Below, in pieces: positions 1 to 7,674 of a DNA stretch of 64,000 nucleotides. Within the stretch, counting starts at the first letter, position 1. Every line of letters begins with the position of its first letter. The notes beneath the pieces were generated by a model. That model did not search any database. It saw only the letters and a list, made by a program, of their open reading frames with translations, and had not been told where the DNA came from. A program made the position numbers and the translations under genes. The stretch is from a virus. The stretch is from positions 27,540 through 91,539 of IMG/VR virus record IMGVR_UViG_3300028423_000904; one strand, written 5' to 3'.

Positions 1-2
1 AC

Positions 3-2099
3 ACAATGCCAACTGGTCCAGCAAATGGTAACCAGATTTGGTTGGACACAGATGCTAGTTCATTTGGTCTACACGTTTATGACTCATCGTCAGCAAGCTG
101 GGTCTTGCAAGAAGTCACAGTTGAGGTTTCACTTTCAGCTTCAGCTGGTGAAATTTCAGACCCAAGCAGTTATGCACCAACCGCATCAGCAGGAACCGCA
201 GGAGACTTCCTGGTTGCTGTTCTAAGCGACGGAACCACTGGTTTTGTTCTTGGATATTTTTATGATGATGGTGCTGCATGGCAGCCAGTAGAAGTTGGTG
301 GTGAAGCAGCTCTAGCCGCAACCACTGTTACATATGATGCACATTACAACAGCCCTGCAACACCTGCAGGAGACGACATTTGGGTTAAAACAACTAGCCC
401 AGGTAATGGTTTGAACTTGGTTGTTTACCAGTCAAATTCAAGCGGTGTGTTTGGATTGTTGGAAGTTGAAGGTGTTTCAAATGATGGCGGCACAACATAT
501 GTTGCGCAGGACGGAAGCAGCACAACTGACATCGTCAGCAGCATGGACGATAATAACATTGCTATCAATTTCACAGCAGCAAATGGCGGTGGAGAAATCC
601 TACGCATTGAATCGAGCACTGCAACTTCACTAGATGAGGCAGTGTATGCTCAGGATGATGAACCAACAGGCACAGCAACCGCTGGGACATATTGGTTTGA
701 CGATACAGCTACTGATCTTGATATTCTTATCAATACTGGATCAGACTGGGAACGTATTGATGAAGCAAATATCACATTTTCAACAAGCGAGCCACTAACA
801 CCAAGTGATGATGATATCTGGATTGATACAGGAGCACCTGAATCAGAATATCCAAAACTTTACCGTTATGACAGTGGTGCAAGCGCATGGTTGCTTTATG
901 ACAATACTGACCAGAGTACAGACCGTGGTGTCATCTTTGACGACTTTACTGTTGCAGATCGTAGCTCACTATCAAGTGGTGCAGTTACAGGTGCTAACTT
1001 GTTTGATAGTGCACCAGAAGCAGCACTATATCCAACAAACATGTTGGCAGTGAACATGGCACACTCAAGCAACACCCTGCGTGTATGGACTGAAAGCATT
1101 TCAGTAAACAGTGGTGGCTCAACAGTTGATGGATGGGTTAATGCTGTGGCAAACAATGCAAACGGTAGTGGTGTATTTGGTCGCCCTGCACAGCACAAGT
1201 TGGTTGCAACATCAATGCAGGCGGCGGTTTCAGGAAACGAAGACCTTCGCGATCCAAACCGTAACTTTACCCTGTTGTGTGCACCAAACTTCCCAGAGCT
1301 CACTGATGAGCTTGTAACACTCAACAGTGACCGTGGTGAAACAGCGTTTATCATTATTGATGCACCAATGCGCCTAACACCAACAGAGGCAGTTTCATGG
1401 ATCCAAGGCACTGGTGCAAGTGAAAATGGCGATGAAGGTCTTGTAACCAAGAATACCTACAGTGCTGTTTACTACCCTTCAGGACGTTCAACAACACCAG
1501 CTGGCGACACTGTTACCGTTCCAGCAAGTCATATGGTTCTTTACACATATGCTTATAACGACAACATTAGTTATCCATGGTTTGCACCAGCAGGCCTAAC
1601 ACGTGGCGTTGTTCAAAACGGAAGCGCAGTAGGCTATATCACAACTGAAGAAGAGTTCAAAGCAATCAGCTTGAATCAGGGTCAAAGAGATTCAATGTAT
1701 CTTAACAAACTTAACCCAATCACTCAGTTCCCACTTGAAGGTGTCGTGGTTTACGGTCAGAAGACCCTGCACCCAACATCAAGTGCACTTGACCGAGTAA
1801 ATGTTGCTCGTCTTGTTGCTTACTTGCGTGAACGTTTTGACGAAATTGCTCGTCCGTTGCTTTTTGAACAGAATGACAAACTCACTCGTGATCGTGCAGT
1901 TCAGTTGTTCAATTCATTCCTCGCAGACCTACTTACCAAGCGAGCACTAACAGACTTTGCAGTGGTTTGTGATGAAAGCAACAACACACCAATTCGAATC
2001 GATAGAAATGAACTTTATATTGACGTTGCTATTGCTCCAACAAAAGCAGTTGAGTTCATTTACATTCCGATCCGTATTGTTAACACTGGTGCCCTCTAA
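3..2099 (+). CDS. gp18: Tail sheath protein gp18, 5' end outside the window
   Basis: Contractile sheath subunit that polymerises around the tail tube. The C-terminal 250 residues carry the sheath signature: a YLRERFDEIARPLLFEQND-like stretch, then LTRDRAVQLFNSFLADL and a DRNELYIDVAIAP-like end. The frame is open to the left edge, so the ATG at position 6 is probably internal. The N-terminal 290 residues hold four loosely repeated segments built on DIW(I/L/V)DT or TYWFDD followed by (L/Y)xxY and a W, which look like small beta domains inserted in the sheath. The visible part alone (698 codons) exceeds T4 gp18 (659 aa). A strong terminator follows. Confidence 0.9.
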   Translation, partial: TMPTGPANGNQIWLDTDASSFGLHVYDSSSASWVLQEVTVEVSLSASAGEISDPSSYAPTASAGTAGDFLVAVLSDGTTGFVLGYFYDDGAAWQPVEVGGEAALAATTVTYDAHYNSPATPAGDDIWVKTTSPGNGLNLVVYQSNSSGVFGLLEVEGVSNDGGTTYVAQDGSSTTDIVSSMDDNNIAINFTAANGGGEILRIESSTATSLDEAVYAQDDEPTGTATAGTYWFDDTATDLDILINTGSDWERIDEANITFSTSEPLTPSDDDIWIDTGAPESEYPKLYRYDSGASAWLLYDNTDQSTDRGVIFDDFTVADRSSLSSGAVTGANLFDSAPEAALYPTNMLAVNMAHSSNTLRVWTESISVNSGGSTVDGWVNAVANNANGSGVFGRPAQHKLVATSMQAAVSGNEDLRDPNRNFTLLCAPNFPELTDELVTLNSDRGETAFIIIDAPMRLTPTEAVSWIQGTGASENGDEGLVTKNTYSAVYYPSGRSTTPAGDTVTVPASHMVLYTYAYNDNISYPWFAPAGLTRGVVQNGSAVGYITTEEEFKAISLNQGQRDSMYLNKLNPITQFPLEGVVVYGQKTLHPTSSALDRVNVARLVAYLRERFDEIARPLLFEQNDKLTRDRAVQLFNSFLADLLTKRALTDFAVVCDESNNTPIRIDRNELYIDVAIAPTKAVEFIYIPIRIVNTGAL

Positions 2100-2127
2100 G
2101 GCTAGTCAGAAAATTTAACTAAGTAAG

Positions 2128-2152
2128 GGGGCAGGACATAATGTTCTGCCCC
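2128..2152 (+). terminator. Rho-independent-type terminator after gp18
   Basis: A 10-bp stem (2128-2137 with 2143-2152, one G-T pair) has a 5-nt loop and is followed by a pyrimidine-rich run. It separates the sheath gene from the membrane operon. Confidence 0.75.
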
Positions 2153-2172
2153 TCTCACTCAAAGGATAAAAA

Positions 2173-2625
2173 ATGAACATGAGATTCTGGAAGTTCTGGA
2201 CTGTTTTCGTTCTGGTGATTTTTTCACTAGTTACAGGACAGATTTATTTTGGTTTGTTTGACCATATACTCGCGTATGACCAAACATATATTACATTCGT
2301 TAATATCGGTATATTGATACTTGCTCATTTAATGATGTTACGATTGCATTGGAAGAAAAAATACGCAGAACAACATCATAGAATGTTGCATTACCTAGCA
2401 GACACTGTGATTGTTTTGGGTCTTATCGGAACCCTGATTGGATTTATTATCATTCTTTGGTCTGTATTTGGACCAGGTGTTGTAATTGATCCGACAAATG
2501 TATCGTTAATGACAGACATGATTTCTCAAGTTGCACAGGGTATGGGTGCAGCATTGATTACGTCGCTTTCAGGTCTTATTAGTTCAGCTATTATTAGCCT
2601 TCAATTGGTATTTTTAGAAGAATGA
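2173..2625 (+). CDS. MotA/TolQ/ExbB-like proton-channel membrane protein
   Basis: A 150-aa protein with about four predicted membrane segments (residues 8-27, 38-57, 75-98, 125-147). The last two resemble the conserved MotA/TolQ/ExbB channel helices: LGLIGTLIGFIIIL followed, after a loop, by VAQGMGAALITSLSGLISSA. Known members use proton flow to drive a partner that has one membrane helix with an Asp, and the next gene encodes such a protein. It is shorter than MotA or TolQ and lacks their large cytoplasmic loop. AAGGA lies upstream of the ATG; the stop overlaps the next start as ATGA. The family call is fairly firm; the role in the phage is unknown. Confidence 0.75.
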   Translation: MNMRFWKFWTVFVLVIFSLVTGQIYFGLFDHILAYDQTYITFVNIGILILAHLMMLRLHWKKKYAEQHHRMLHYLADTVIVLGLIGTLIGFIIILWSVFGPGVVIDPTNVSLMTDMISQVAQGMGAALITSLSGLISSAIISLQLVFLEE

Positions 2626-3218
2626 GAAATGTAGCATCACTATTTGCGTTCATTGATATGCTCTTTAATTTCTTATTGGGGTTCACCTCATTGTTGATTC
2701 TCTCTTTTTTGATAATCAACCCGCCTGGCGACGTAGGAAAGATTGATCCCCCAGTAAAATTAATGGCCACAATTGAATGGGACGATGAAAGTTTGGCTGA
2801 TATAGATATATGGGTCAGAGGTTATGATGAAGAATGGGTTGGCTTTACAAATAAGGACGGTTCTTATGTTTCACTTGAACGTGATGACCGTGGACAACGC
2901 ACTGACATTATAACTGTCAATGGTGAAGACCAAATAATCATGCGAAATTTTGAAATTATGAATTTTACTGAATTACCAGCAGGAGAGTATTTTTTCAATA
3001 TACATCACTACAGTAATGGTGGTGATCTAGAGAGCCCAGATGTTGAAGTGAAAGTAACAGTTACCAATATGGATCCACACGAGCTTATATTCCAAGACAC
3101 AACGGTGTTGTCATTAAAAGAAGAAAAAACAGTTCTCTCATTTGTTGTTGATCATGAAGGTAAAATATCCGATATCCGGACCGATGTTAGACTGCCACAT
3201 AAAGAAATTGGAAATTAA
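2622..3218 (+). CDS. MotB/ExbD/TolR-like protein with one membrane anchor and an exported beta domain
   Basis: A 198-aa protein. Residues 8-33 form one membrane helix with an Asp near its start (FIDMLFNFLLGFTSLLIL), the arrangement of ExbD, TolR and MotB, where this Asp carries the proton. Residues 45-190 look like a beta-sandwich placed outside the inner membrane, not the OmpA-type peptidoglycan-binding domain of MotB. It is translationally coupled to the MotA-like gene (ATGA overlap), which supports a two-part complex. Confidence in the pairing is good; the periplasmic partner cannot be named. Confidence 0.65.
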   Translation: MRNVASLFAFIDMLFNFLLGFTSLLILSFLIINPPGDVGKIDPPVKLMATIEWDDESLADIDIWVRGYDEEWVGFTNKDGSYVSLERDDRGQRTDIITVNGEDQIIMRNFEIMNFTELPAGEYFFNIHHYSNGGDLESPDVEVKVTVTNMDPHELIFQDTTVLSLKEEKTVLSFVVDHEGKISDIRTDVRLPHKEIGN

Positions 3219-3220
3219 TT

Positions 3221-3664
3221 ATGAATTTAATACTTTCTCTGGTCGTTTTATTTGCAATTACGATAGCATTTTTGACATACCGTTCAGATTCTCATTGGTC
3301 ATTGAAATCTGTTGTCCTTCCAATTTTTTTGATTATAGCGTTATTAGGATATGAACATTATGTAGATCATTTAGGAAAGCCACTCCTTGAAAAGCCAAAG
3401 GGAGATTATGAATATCATCACCATGTTGTAACATCTGAGTCAAATATTATTGCTTGGGTAAGAAATCGCGACGGTGAGCATCGTTTATATAAATTTCCTT
3501 ACAATCGAGAAGATGCCAAAAAACTCGAGAAAGCCAAGCAAGAGACAAAACGAACGGGCAAGCCCGTTCGTTTGAAATTCAAAATGGGTGAAATAAGTCG
3601 AGTGAAAGACTCTGAAGAATGGGATATGCTTCCAAACAACCCAGTCAAACAGCCTGAAAATTAA
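3221..3664 (+). CDS. Small membrane protein, third gene of the Mot/Exb-like operon
   Basis: A 147-aa protein with two N-terminal hydrophobic helices (about residues 2-19 and 28-44) and a charged C-terminal part rich in Lys, Arg and Glu. No family recognised. It begins 2 nt after the MotB-like stop, with GGAAA upstream, so it is probably a component of the same membrane complex. Its coding sequence holds a perfect 12-bp inverted repeat at 3548-3573. The end overlaps the convergent small gene at 3661-3840. Confidence 0.65.
   Translation: MNLILSLVVLFAITIAFLTYRSDSHWSLKSVVLPIFLIIALLGYEHYVDHLGKPLLEKPKGDYEYHHHVVTSESNIIAWVRNRDGEHRLYKFPYNREDAKKLEKAKQETKRTGKPVRLKFKMGEISRVKDSEEWDMLPNNPVKQPEN
3548..3573. 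repeat. Perfect 12-bp inverted repeat inside a CDS
   Basis: Arms 3548-3559 and 3562-3573 are exactly complementary with a 2-nt centre. The GAACGGGC core recurs as a hairpin at 49134-49163. It may be an RNA hairpin or a protein site; no function is shown. Confidence 0.5.
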
Positions 3665-3840
3665 GCAGCAGAGTTCTGCACATCGGCCATCATAACCGGC
3701 GCCAGCCAGGGCGCAACCGTAATAAGTGCACATACCAGAACAGTGCTAGCCACCATACTGGGAACCAAAAGAGTCTCGCCGTTATTGATAATCATCAAGC
3801 CAGCCGGCGAGATATTGACTTCAGTATCTTTGATCTTCAT
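3661..3840 (-). CDS. Small predicted membrane protein under a strong sigma70-like promoter
   Basis: A 59-aa protein, the only minus-strand gene in the first 18 kb. Residues 1-27 are polar (starts MKIKDTEVNISPAG) and residues 28-50 form one hydrophobic helix. I chose the ATG at 3840 because GGAG lies 6 nt upstream; in-frame ATGs at 3846 and 3852 sit on or before that site. A TTGACA-N17-TATATT promoter lies immediately upstream, so it is probably expressed early, unlike the late genes around it. A small membrane protein made at infection onset could act in exclusion or lysis control, but that is a guess. Confidence 0.55.
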   Translation of the reverse strand: MKIKDTEVNISPAGLMIINNGETLLVPSMVASTVLVCALITVAPWLAPVMMADVQNSAA

Positions 3841-3869
3841 GTTCATCTCCATGCTTGTGTTGTATTTAC

Positions 3870-3898
3870 AATATAAGGTAAGCTGTCTTGGTTGTCAA
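3870..3898 (-). promoter_or_regulatory. Sigma70-like promoter for the minus-strand 59-aa gene
   Basis: On the minus strand TTGACA (3898-3893) is separated by 17 bp from TATATT (3875-3870). The predicted start is about 23 nt before the ATG. Confidence 0.75.
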
Positions 3899-3906
3899 GC
3901 TAAATA
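3899..3906 (+). promoter_or_regulatory. Late-type promoter box GCTAAATA, 5 nt before an ATG
   Basis: GCTAAATA ends exactly 5 nt before the ATG at 3912. It deviates from NATAAATA at the second base but shares the N5 spacing of five better matches in this window. Confidence 0.45.
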
Positions 3907-3911
3907 ATAGC

Positions 3912-4379
3912 ATGAGATGGTATCATTTAAATGAAGAATATGCAATCGATAATGTGGATGGTTGGGGCGCAGTCCCTAATAACCAGGAAGTAGATTATCT
4001 GGGATTGCGTGTTAAGATGACACCGCGAAATTTTATTAAATTGGCTGCACCACTAGGACAAGACCCTAGTGAAGAAATGATATCATACATTAAACAGAAC
4101 AAACCAATTGGCGCTCCGTTTTTAATAGTTTCAATACCAGCCGAATGGGAAGATGGCGACTTTAGCGAGCCTGCTCGTATATTAGGGCATGAGGGACGGA
4201 ATCGAATGACAACAATACAAGCGTTGCATGGTGATCATCCTCTTGAAGTTCATCTTTTCTTTACAGACGGTATGCGAGCACGTCATCTTACACCAGAAAT
4301 GATAGAGAATATGAATTCTGGTATGGTTAAAGAAAAGTCTCGTCGAGTCATACCAGGCCCGCTGTTTAAGGCTGTATAA
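3912..4379 (+). CDS. Conserved-looking phage protein of unknown function
   Basis: A 155-aa soluble protein starting MRWYHLNEEYAIDN. I did not recognise a fold. The middle reads APFLIVSIPAEWEDGD, then GHEGRNRMTTIQALHG and PLEVHLFF, an alternating beta/alpha pattern; the invariant-looking GHEGRNR could be a binding loop. A TTG 24 nt upstream is in frame, but it lies within the divergent promoter region, and the ATG sits 5 nt after a late-type box, so I take the ATG. It lies between the membrane operon and gp19. Confidence 0.6.
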   Translation: MRWYHLNEEYAIDNVDGWGAVPNNQEVDYLGLRVKMTPRNFIKLAAPLGQDPSEEMISYIKQNKPIGAPFLIVSIPAEWEDGDFSEPARILGHEGRNRMTTIQALHGDHPLEVHLFFTDGMRARHLTPEMIENMNSGMVKEKSRRVIPGPLFKAV

Positions 4380-4396
4380 TTTTTTTTGTCAAGATC

Positions 4397-4404
4397 GATA
4401 AATA
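4397..4404 (+). promoter_or_regulatory. Late promoter GATAAATA for gp19
   Basis: Full match to the T4-type late box, 34 nt before the gp19 ATG, with GAGGAG as ribosome site in between. Confidence 0.7.
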
Positions 4405-4438
4405 CTCATAACAGAGCGCATTATGAGGAGATAGACGA

Positions 4439-5041
4439 ATGGCAGTTCTTGATAAACTAAGTGTTCCAGTAAATGGAGAAACACAGGGCACACTGATGCC
4501 AAAGCTTCAGTATCGCTTCCGCGTCAACTTCATTAACATGGGACAAGGCGACACAAAAGTTGCAACCAATAACGTTGTCAGCGTCACACGTCCAAACGTT
4601 ACACACGATGAAGTCCTAGTGGATACATACAATTCACGTATCTATCTAGCTGGTAAACATGCATGGGAGCCAGTTACTATTGAACTACGTGACGATATTA
4701 CATCAGCAACCAGTGCATTGCTAGACCAGCAAGTTGCACGTCAAATCGACATGGCAAACCAGAGTTCACCACAAGCTGGTGTAAGCTATAAATTCCAGGT
4801 AGACATTGAAAACTTGAATGGTGCTAACCCAGATCCAGTCGTTCTTGATACTTGGAGACTGTATGGTTGCTATGTATCAAACCTAACATATAACGAGACA
4901 AACTACGGTTCAGGTGGTGAATACCAGACCATCTCAGTCCAACTTCGTTACGACAATGCTGCTCACGTTGTCGGTAGTGTTGATAACCTCAGCAACCCAA
5001 CATTCTCAGCAAATCCAAACGAACAAGACGCAGCTAACTAA
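4439..5041 (+). CDS. gp19: Tail tube protein gp19
   Basis: Major tail tube subunit. At 200 aa it is slightly longer than T4 gp19 (163 aa). It shows the usual layout: an early LMPKLQYRFRVNFIN strand, VTRPNVTHDEV, then W-EPVTIELRDD and a C-terminal YGSGGEYQTISVQLRYDNA. It has its own late promoter and a GAGGAG ribosome site, and a strong terminator follows, as expected for an abundant structural protein. Confidence 0.9.
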   Translation: MAVLDKLSVPVNGETQGTLMPKLQYRFRVNFINMGQGDTKVATNNVVSVTRPNVTHDEVLVDTYNSRIYLAGKHAWEPVTIELRDDITSATSALLDQQVARQIDMANQSSPQAGVSYKFQVDIENLNGANPDPVVLDTWRLYGCYVSNLTYNETNYGSGGEYQTISVQLRYDNAAHVVGSVDNLSNPTFSANPNEQDAAN

Positions 5042-5052
5042 TAGCACAAATT

Positions 5053-5100
5053 AACCGGCTAGGATGATCTCAGATGAGCTGCCAATCCTAGCCGGTTTTT
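5053..5100 (+). terminator. Strong terminator after gp19
   Basis: A 13-bp perfect stem (5053-5065 with 5085-5097) is followed by a T run. Confidence 0.85.
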
Positions 5101-5113
5101 CTAAGAGGTAAAA

Positions 5114-5743
5114 ATGGGTATTGTAAACTTTGCACAAAATACATTTAGAAGTGATAGTGACCAAATTCTTGTACCAAGACAGAGGTTCAATTTCACGTTG
5201 GTTTTGGATATATTTGATCGCAACCCCGAAGTTTTTACCCGCGTTTCAAACGTAAGTGCAGCATCATATAATATCGATTCACAGTTAATGAATCAATACA
5301 ACAAAAAACGAGTAGTACAAACTCGTCTGAATTATGAACCAATTCAGGTAGCATTTTACGATACATTTGATAGCCAGTGGCATACAATCATGACTGAATA
5401 TATGTCACATTACTACAATAACGGGGCTGGCGTCAACGTCAGAGAAAATCTTGAAGGATCCTCCACTGTTGATCCAAATTTTGAAACTGATCACGGATTC
5501 ACCCCAAATGCCGATCGTTATTTCTTTCCTCAGATTCGTATTATCCAGAATGGACATCGCAATAGCTATCGTGAAACTATATTAAAAAATCCACACATTA
5601 CAAACATGCAAGGCGATACATTAGATTATTCAGACAGCCAGCCTGTAATGTATACAGTTTCATTTCAACCAGAAAGTATTCAGACAAAAGAACATGCAGG
5701 GCAATTTGACTTACCATCATACCTTACAAGATCTGATTTCTGA
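5114..5743 (+). CDS. Second tail-tube-like structural protein
   Basis: A 209-aa protein placed directly after gp19. It has the same general plan: an N-terminal PRQRFNFTLVLDIF strand, NYEPIQVAFYDT, and a C-terminal SDSQPVMYTVSFQPESIQ. This resembles tube or tube-initiator proteins (gp19, gp54) of marine T4-like phages. I read it as a tube-family paralogue, perhaps the baseplate-proximal initiator or terminator ring. AGAGGT precedes the ATG. The exact T4 counterpart is not established. Confidence 0.6.
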   Translation: MGIVNFAQNTFRSDSDQILVPRQRFNFTLVLDIFDRNPEVFTRVSNVSAASYNIDSQLMNQYNKKRVVQTRLNYEPIQVAFYDTFDSQWHTIMTEYMSHYYNNGAGVNVRENLEGSSTVDPNFETDHGFTPNADRYFFPQIRIIQNGHRNSYRETILKNPHITNMQGDTLDYSDSQPVMYTVSFQPESIQTKEHAGQFDLPSYLTRSDF

Positions 5744-5746
5744 CTG

Positions 5747-5754
5747 AATAAATA
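5747..5754 (+). promoter_or_regulatory. Late promoter AATAAATA, 5 nt before the gp4 ATG
   Basis: The box ends 5 nt before the ATG at 5760. No purine-rich ribosome site fits between, so the mRNA would start at or next to the ATG. Confidence 0.6.
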
Positions 5755-5759
5755 AAATT

Positions 5760-6236
5760 ATGTCGAGTTATCAGCAAGGAAATTATCAACCCAAGAATAC
5801 TGAAAAATATCTTGGGAAGCATGTGCCCAAATATCGTTCAGGTTGGGAATTGCAATTTATGCGTATGTGCGACAATCATCCAAATGTTTTGGGATGGGCT
5901 AGCGAAAGCCATCGAATTCCATATATCAATCCTGTTACAGGAAAGCGCTCAACATATGTTCCGGATTTTTTTGTGATTTACGTTGATAAAGAAGGCAAGC
6001 GACATGCAGAAATGGTAGAAGTCAAACCCAGTAGTCATGTGGTTGGAAATGCAAAAGGTCAATATGACAAGGCTATGGCAGTTGTTAATGAAGCAAAATG
6101 GAAATATGCGAGACAGTGGTGCCAGCAGCAGGGAATTGGATTTCGTATTATAACTGAAAACGAAATATTTAACAAGCCACAAAAACCAAAAGCACGCCGT
6201 GGCCCAAGAAAAGTGGCTAAGAGGAAAAAAAGATGA
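5760..6236 (+). CDS. gp4: Head completion nuclease gp4
   Basis: A 158-aa protein of the T4 gp4 head-completion family, a TnsA-like PD-(D/E)XK nuclease fold that finishes packaged heads so tails can join. Visible signature: YRSGWELQFMRMCD, then W-ASESHRIPYINPVTGK, TYVPDFFV and AEMVEVKP (D then E-x-K of the nuclease site). The C-terminus is strongly basic (about 15 Lys/Arg in the last 25 residues). No ribosome site is visible before the ATG, which lies 5 nt after a late box. Confidence 0.85.
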   Translation: MSSYQQGNYQPKNTEKYLGKHVPKYRSGWELQFMRMCDNHPNVLGWASESHRIPYINPVTGKRSTYVPDFFVIYVDKEGKRHAEMVEVKPSSHVVGNAKGQYDKAMAVVNEAKWKYARQWCQQQGIGFRIITENEIFNKPQKPKARRGPRKVAKRKKR

Positions 6237-6610
6237 AAATACTAACATTTCTCTCGATGATAACATTAGCAATGTTAGCAAGTAAACCAATCTTAGGGGC
6301 TGAGCGTGAAAGCTACTATTCAGGTTTGATTTGCGAACAAGAATATAATGGTTACGAACAATCATTGCCTAGCGGCCTTCGCCCAGACTGTCAGACTCCA
6401 TTCGTAATCATGGAATTTGATTGGGCTACACGATCAAAATCTTATCAGTGTATTGGGCAGTCATTAATTTATGCACAAGAATCCGGTCTGATTCCTGTTT
6501 GTATTTTACTCGCTAGAGATGATCAAGAACTTGAATTTGGTAACAGTTTGGATTTTTCAGAGTTTGGTATCATATTACACGTGATAGATACCAGACCATA
6601 TGACCCATAA
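6233..6610 (+). CDS. Exported PD-(D/E)XK nuclease-like protein
   Basis: A 125-aa protein with a clear signal peptide (residues 1-22, cleavage near LGA-ER), so it probably acts in the periplasm. The mature part contains LRPDCQT, then EFDWATRSK and IGQSLIYA, followed by a beta strand. That order (Asp; Glu-x-Asp; IGQSL helix) resembles a family of small PD-(D/E)XK-like proteins that I recall from bacteria. The catalytic Lys is uncertain (K69 is the candidate). It overlaps the gp4 stop by ATGA and has AGAGGA upstream. A periplasmic nuclease could cut DNA of later-infecting phages; this is inference. Confidence 0.5.
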   Translation: MKILTFLSMITLAMLASKPILGAERESYYSGLICEQEYNGYEQSLPSGLRPDCQTPFVIMEFDWATRSKSYQCIGQSLIYAQESGLIPVCILLARDDQELEFGNSLDFSEFGIILHVIDTRPYDP

Positions 6611-6619
6611 GGAAATATC

Positions 6620-7141
6620 ATGACCAAGAAATTGGAAGAAGTTTTTAATTTACCCCCTATGGATCTTCCTAAAGATAAGGATGATACATCTGAATATTCT
6701 GAAGAAGAAATCCATGAAATCATGGAACGTGCAGATAAAATCGACGCTGCACTTCCACAAGTATCTGGTTTGGATAACATGGATGCAGATTATGATACAT
6801 ATGCAGATAAGGCCATATCAGCGTTTGATGATCTTGTAGATTTAAGTAAAAATGTTGAAGATCGTCATGCTGCTGATATTGCCCAAGCAGCGAGTAGCAT
6901 GTTAGGAAACGCTCTTACAGCAAAAACCAATAAAGCACAGAAGAAATTGGATATGGTAAAGCTTCAATTGCAAAAAGAAAAAATAGACCATGAAAAAGAA
7001 AAGCTTGCTTTCCAGAAAGAGCGTTATCTTAAAGATTATACCAGCGAAGATACTACTGAGACAGAAGGAAGAGTAATTGCAACACGCAATGACATGCTAA
7101 ATGAAATTCTCGAAGGTATGAAAAAAGACAATGACTCATAA
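6620..7141 (+). CDS. gp16: Terminase small subunit gp16
   Basis: A 173-aa protein. It has an acidic N-terminus, then AALPQVSGLDNMD, AISAFDDLVDLSKNVEDR and a long helical segment with repeated Lys/Glu (KLDMVKLQLQKEKIDHEKEK), the plan of T4-like gp16 (T4: 164 aa). It recognises DNA and stimulates gp17 during packaging. Two structural or hypothetical genes lie between it and gp17, whereas in T4 gp16 and gp17 are adjacent. Confidence 0.8.
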   Translation: MTKKLEEVFNLPPMDLPKDKDDTSEYSEEEIHEIMERADKIDAALPQVSGLDNMDADYDTYADKAISAFDDLVDLSKNVEDRHAADIAQAASSMLGNALTAKTNKAQKKLDMVKLQLQKEKIDHEKEKLAFQKERYLKDYTSEDTTETEGRVIATRNDMLNEILEGMKKDNDS

Positions 7142-7144
7142 ATA
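7137..7144 (+). promoter_or_regulatory. Late promoter CATAAATA
   Basis: Full late box, 21 nt before the ATG at 7165, overlapping the end of gp16. GGGAG lies between box and start. Confidence 0.65.
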
Positions 7145-7164
7145 CAGTATAATGGGAGACTCCT

Positions 7165-7674
7165 ATGGTTAAAGATTTAGGGCAATATTTGGCAGAAAAC
7201 GAAGCGATTCACGAGTTTCGTGTAAAGGTCGCTACTGAACCAACTGATGAGCAGCTCGACGCGATGGAGTTGCACCTGAGAAAATATGACGGGTTTGATA
7301 TTACCACACCCAAAAAAACAATTATTCAACGTAATCCACGAGATTTCCGTAGCATTGACGCCGCAGAAGTCTATATGATAGATTTCAAAACACGTCAACC
7401 AGCAAGTCCACATCTTCTACTTGCTGAACTATCGCAAAAAATGGGCATACATGAACGTTTTCTAATCGTTCGTAACAAATTAGAGCCTCTGCATGTTGAA
7501 GACGAATCAGAGGAAATGCCCGAAGAAGATTACCAGACACGCCTTACAGATGAAGATTATAGCGAAGTTGAAAATACGAAAGCTGAAGACTTTTATGGTG
7601 AAGACTTTAAAGAATCATTTCTTAAATCAATTGCAAAAGAGCGTGCAGATCATCTAAAAAAGGTAGAGGACTAA
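7165..7674 (+). CDS. Conserved phage protein between gp16 and gp17
   Basis: A 169-aa protein with an N-terminal alpha/beta part (VKVATEPTDEQLDAMELHL, then PRDFRSIDAAEVYMIDF and SPHLLLAELSQKMGI) and an acidic, probably disordered C-terminal third. The pattern suggests a ferredoxin-like domain plus tail. No catalytic motif was seen. It has its own late promoter and GGGAG site, and the next gene overlaps its stop (TAATG). Probably a head or packaging accessory protein, by position. Confidence 0.6.
   Translation: MVKDLGQYLAENEAIHEFRVKVATEPTDEQLDAMELHLRKYDGFDITTPKKTIIQRNPRDFRSIDAAEVYMIDFKTRQPASPHLLLAELSQKMGIHERFLIVRNKLEPLHVEDESEEMPEEDYQTRLTDEDYSEVENTKAEDFYGEDFKESFLKSIAKERADHLKKVED

Noticed and set aside
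896-1450. Minus-strand frame of 184 codons inside the sheath gene
   Set aside because: It mirrors the codon pattern of the sheath gene, has no ribosome site or promoter, and encodes no recognisable domain.
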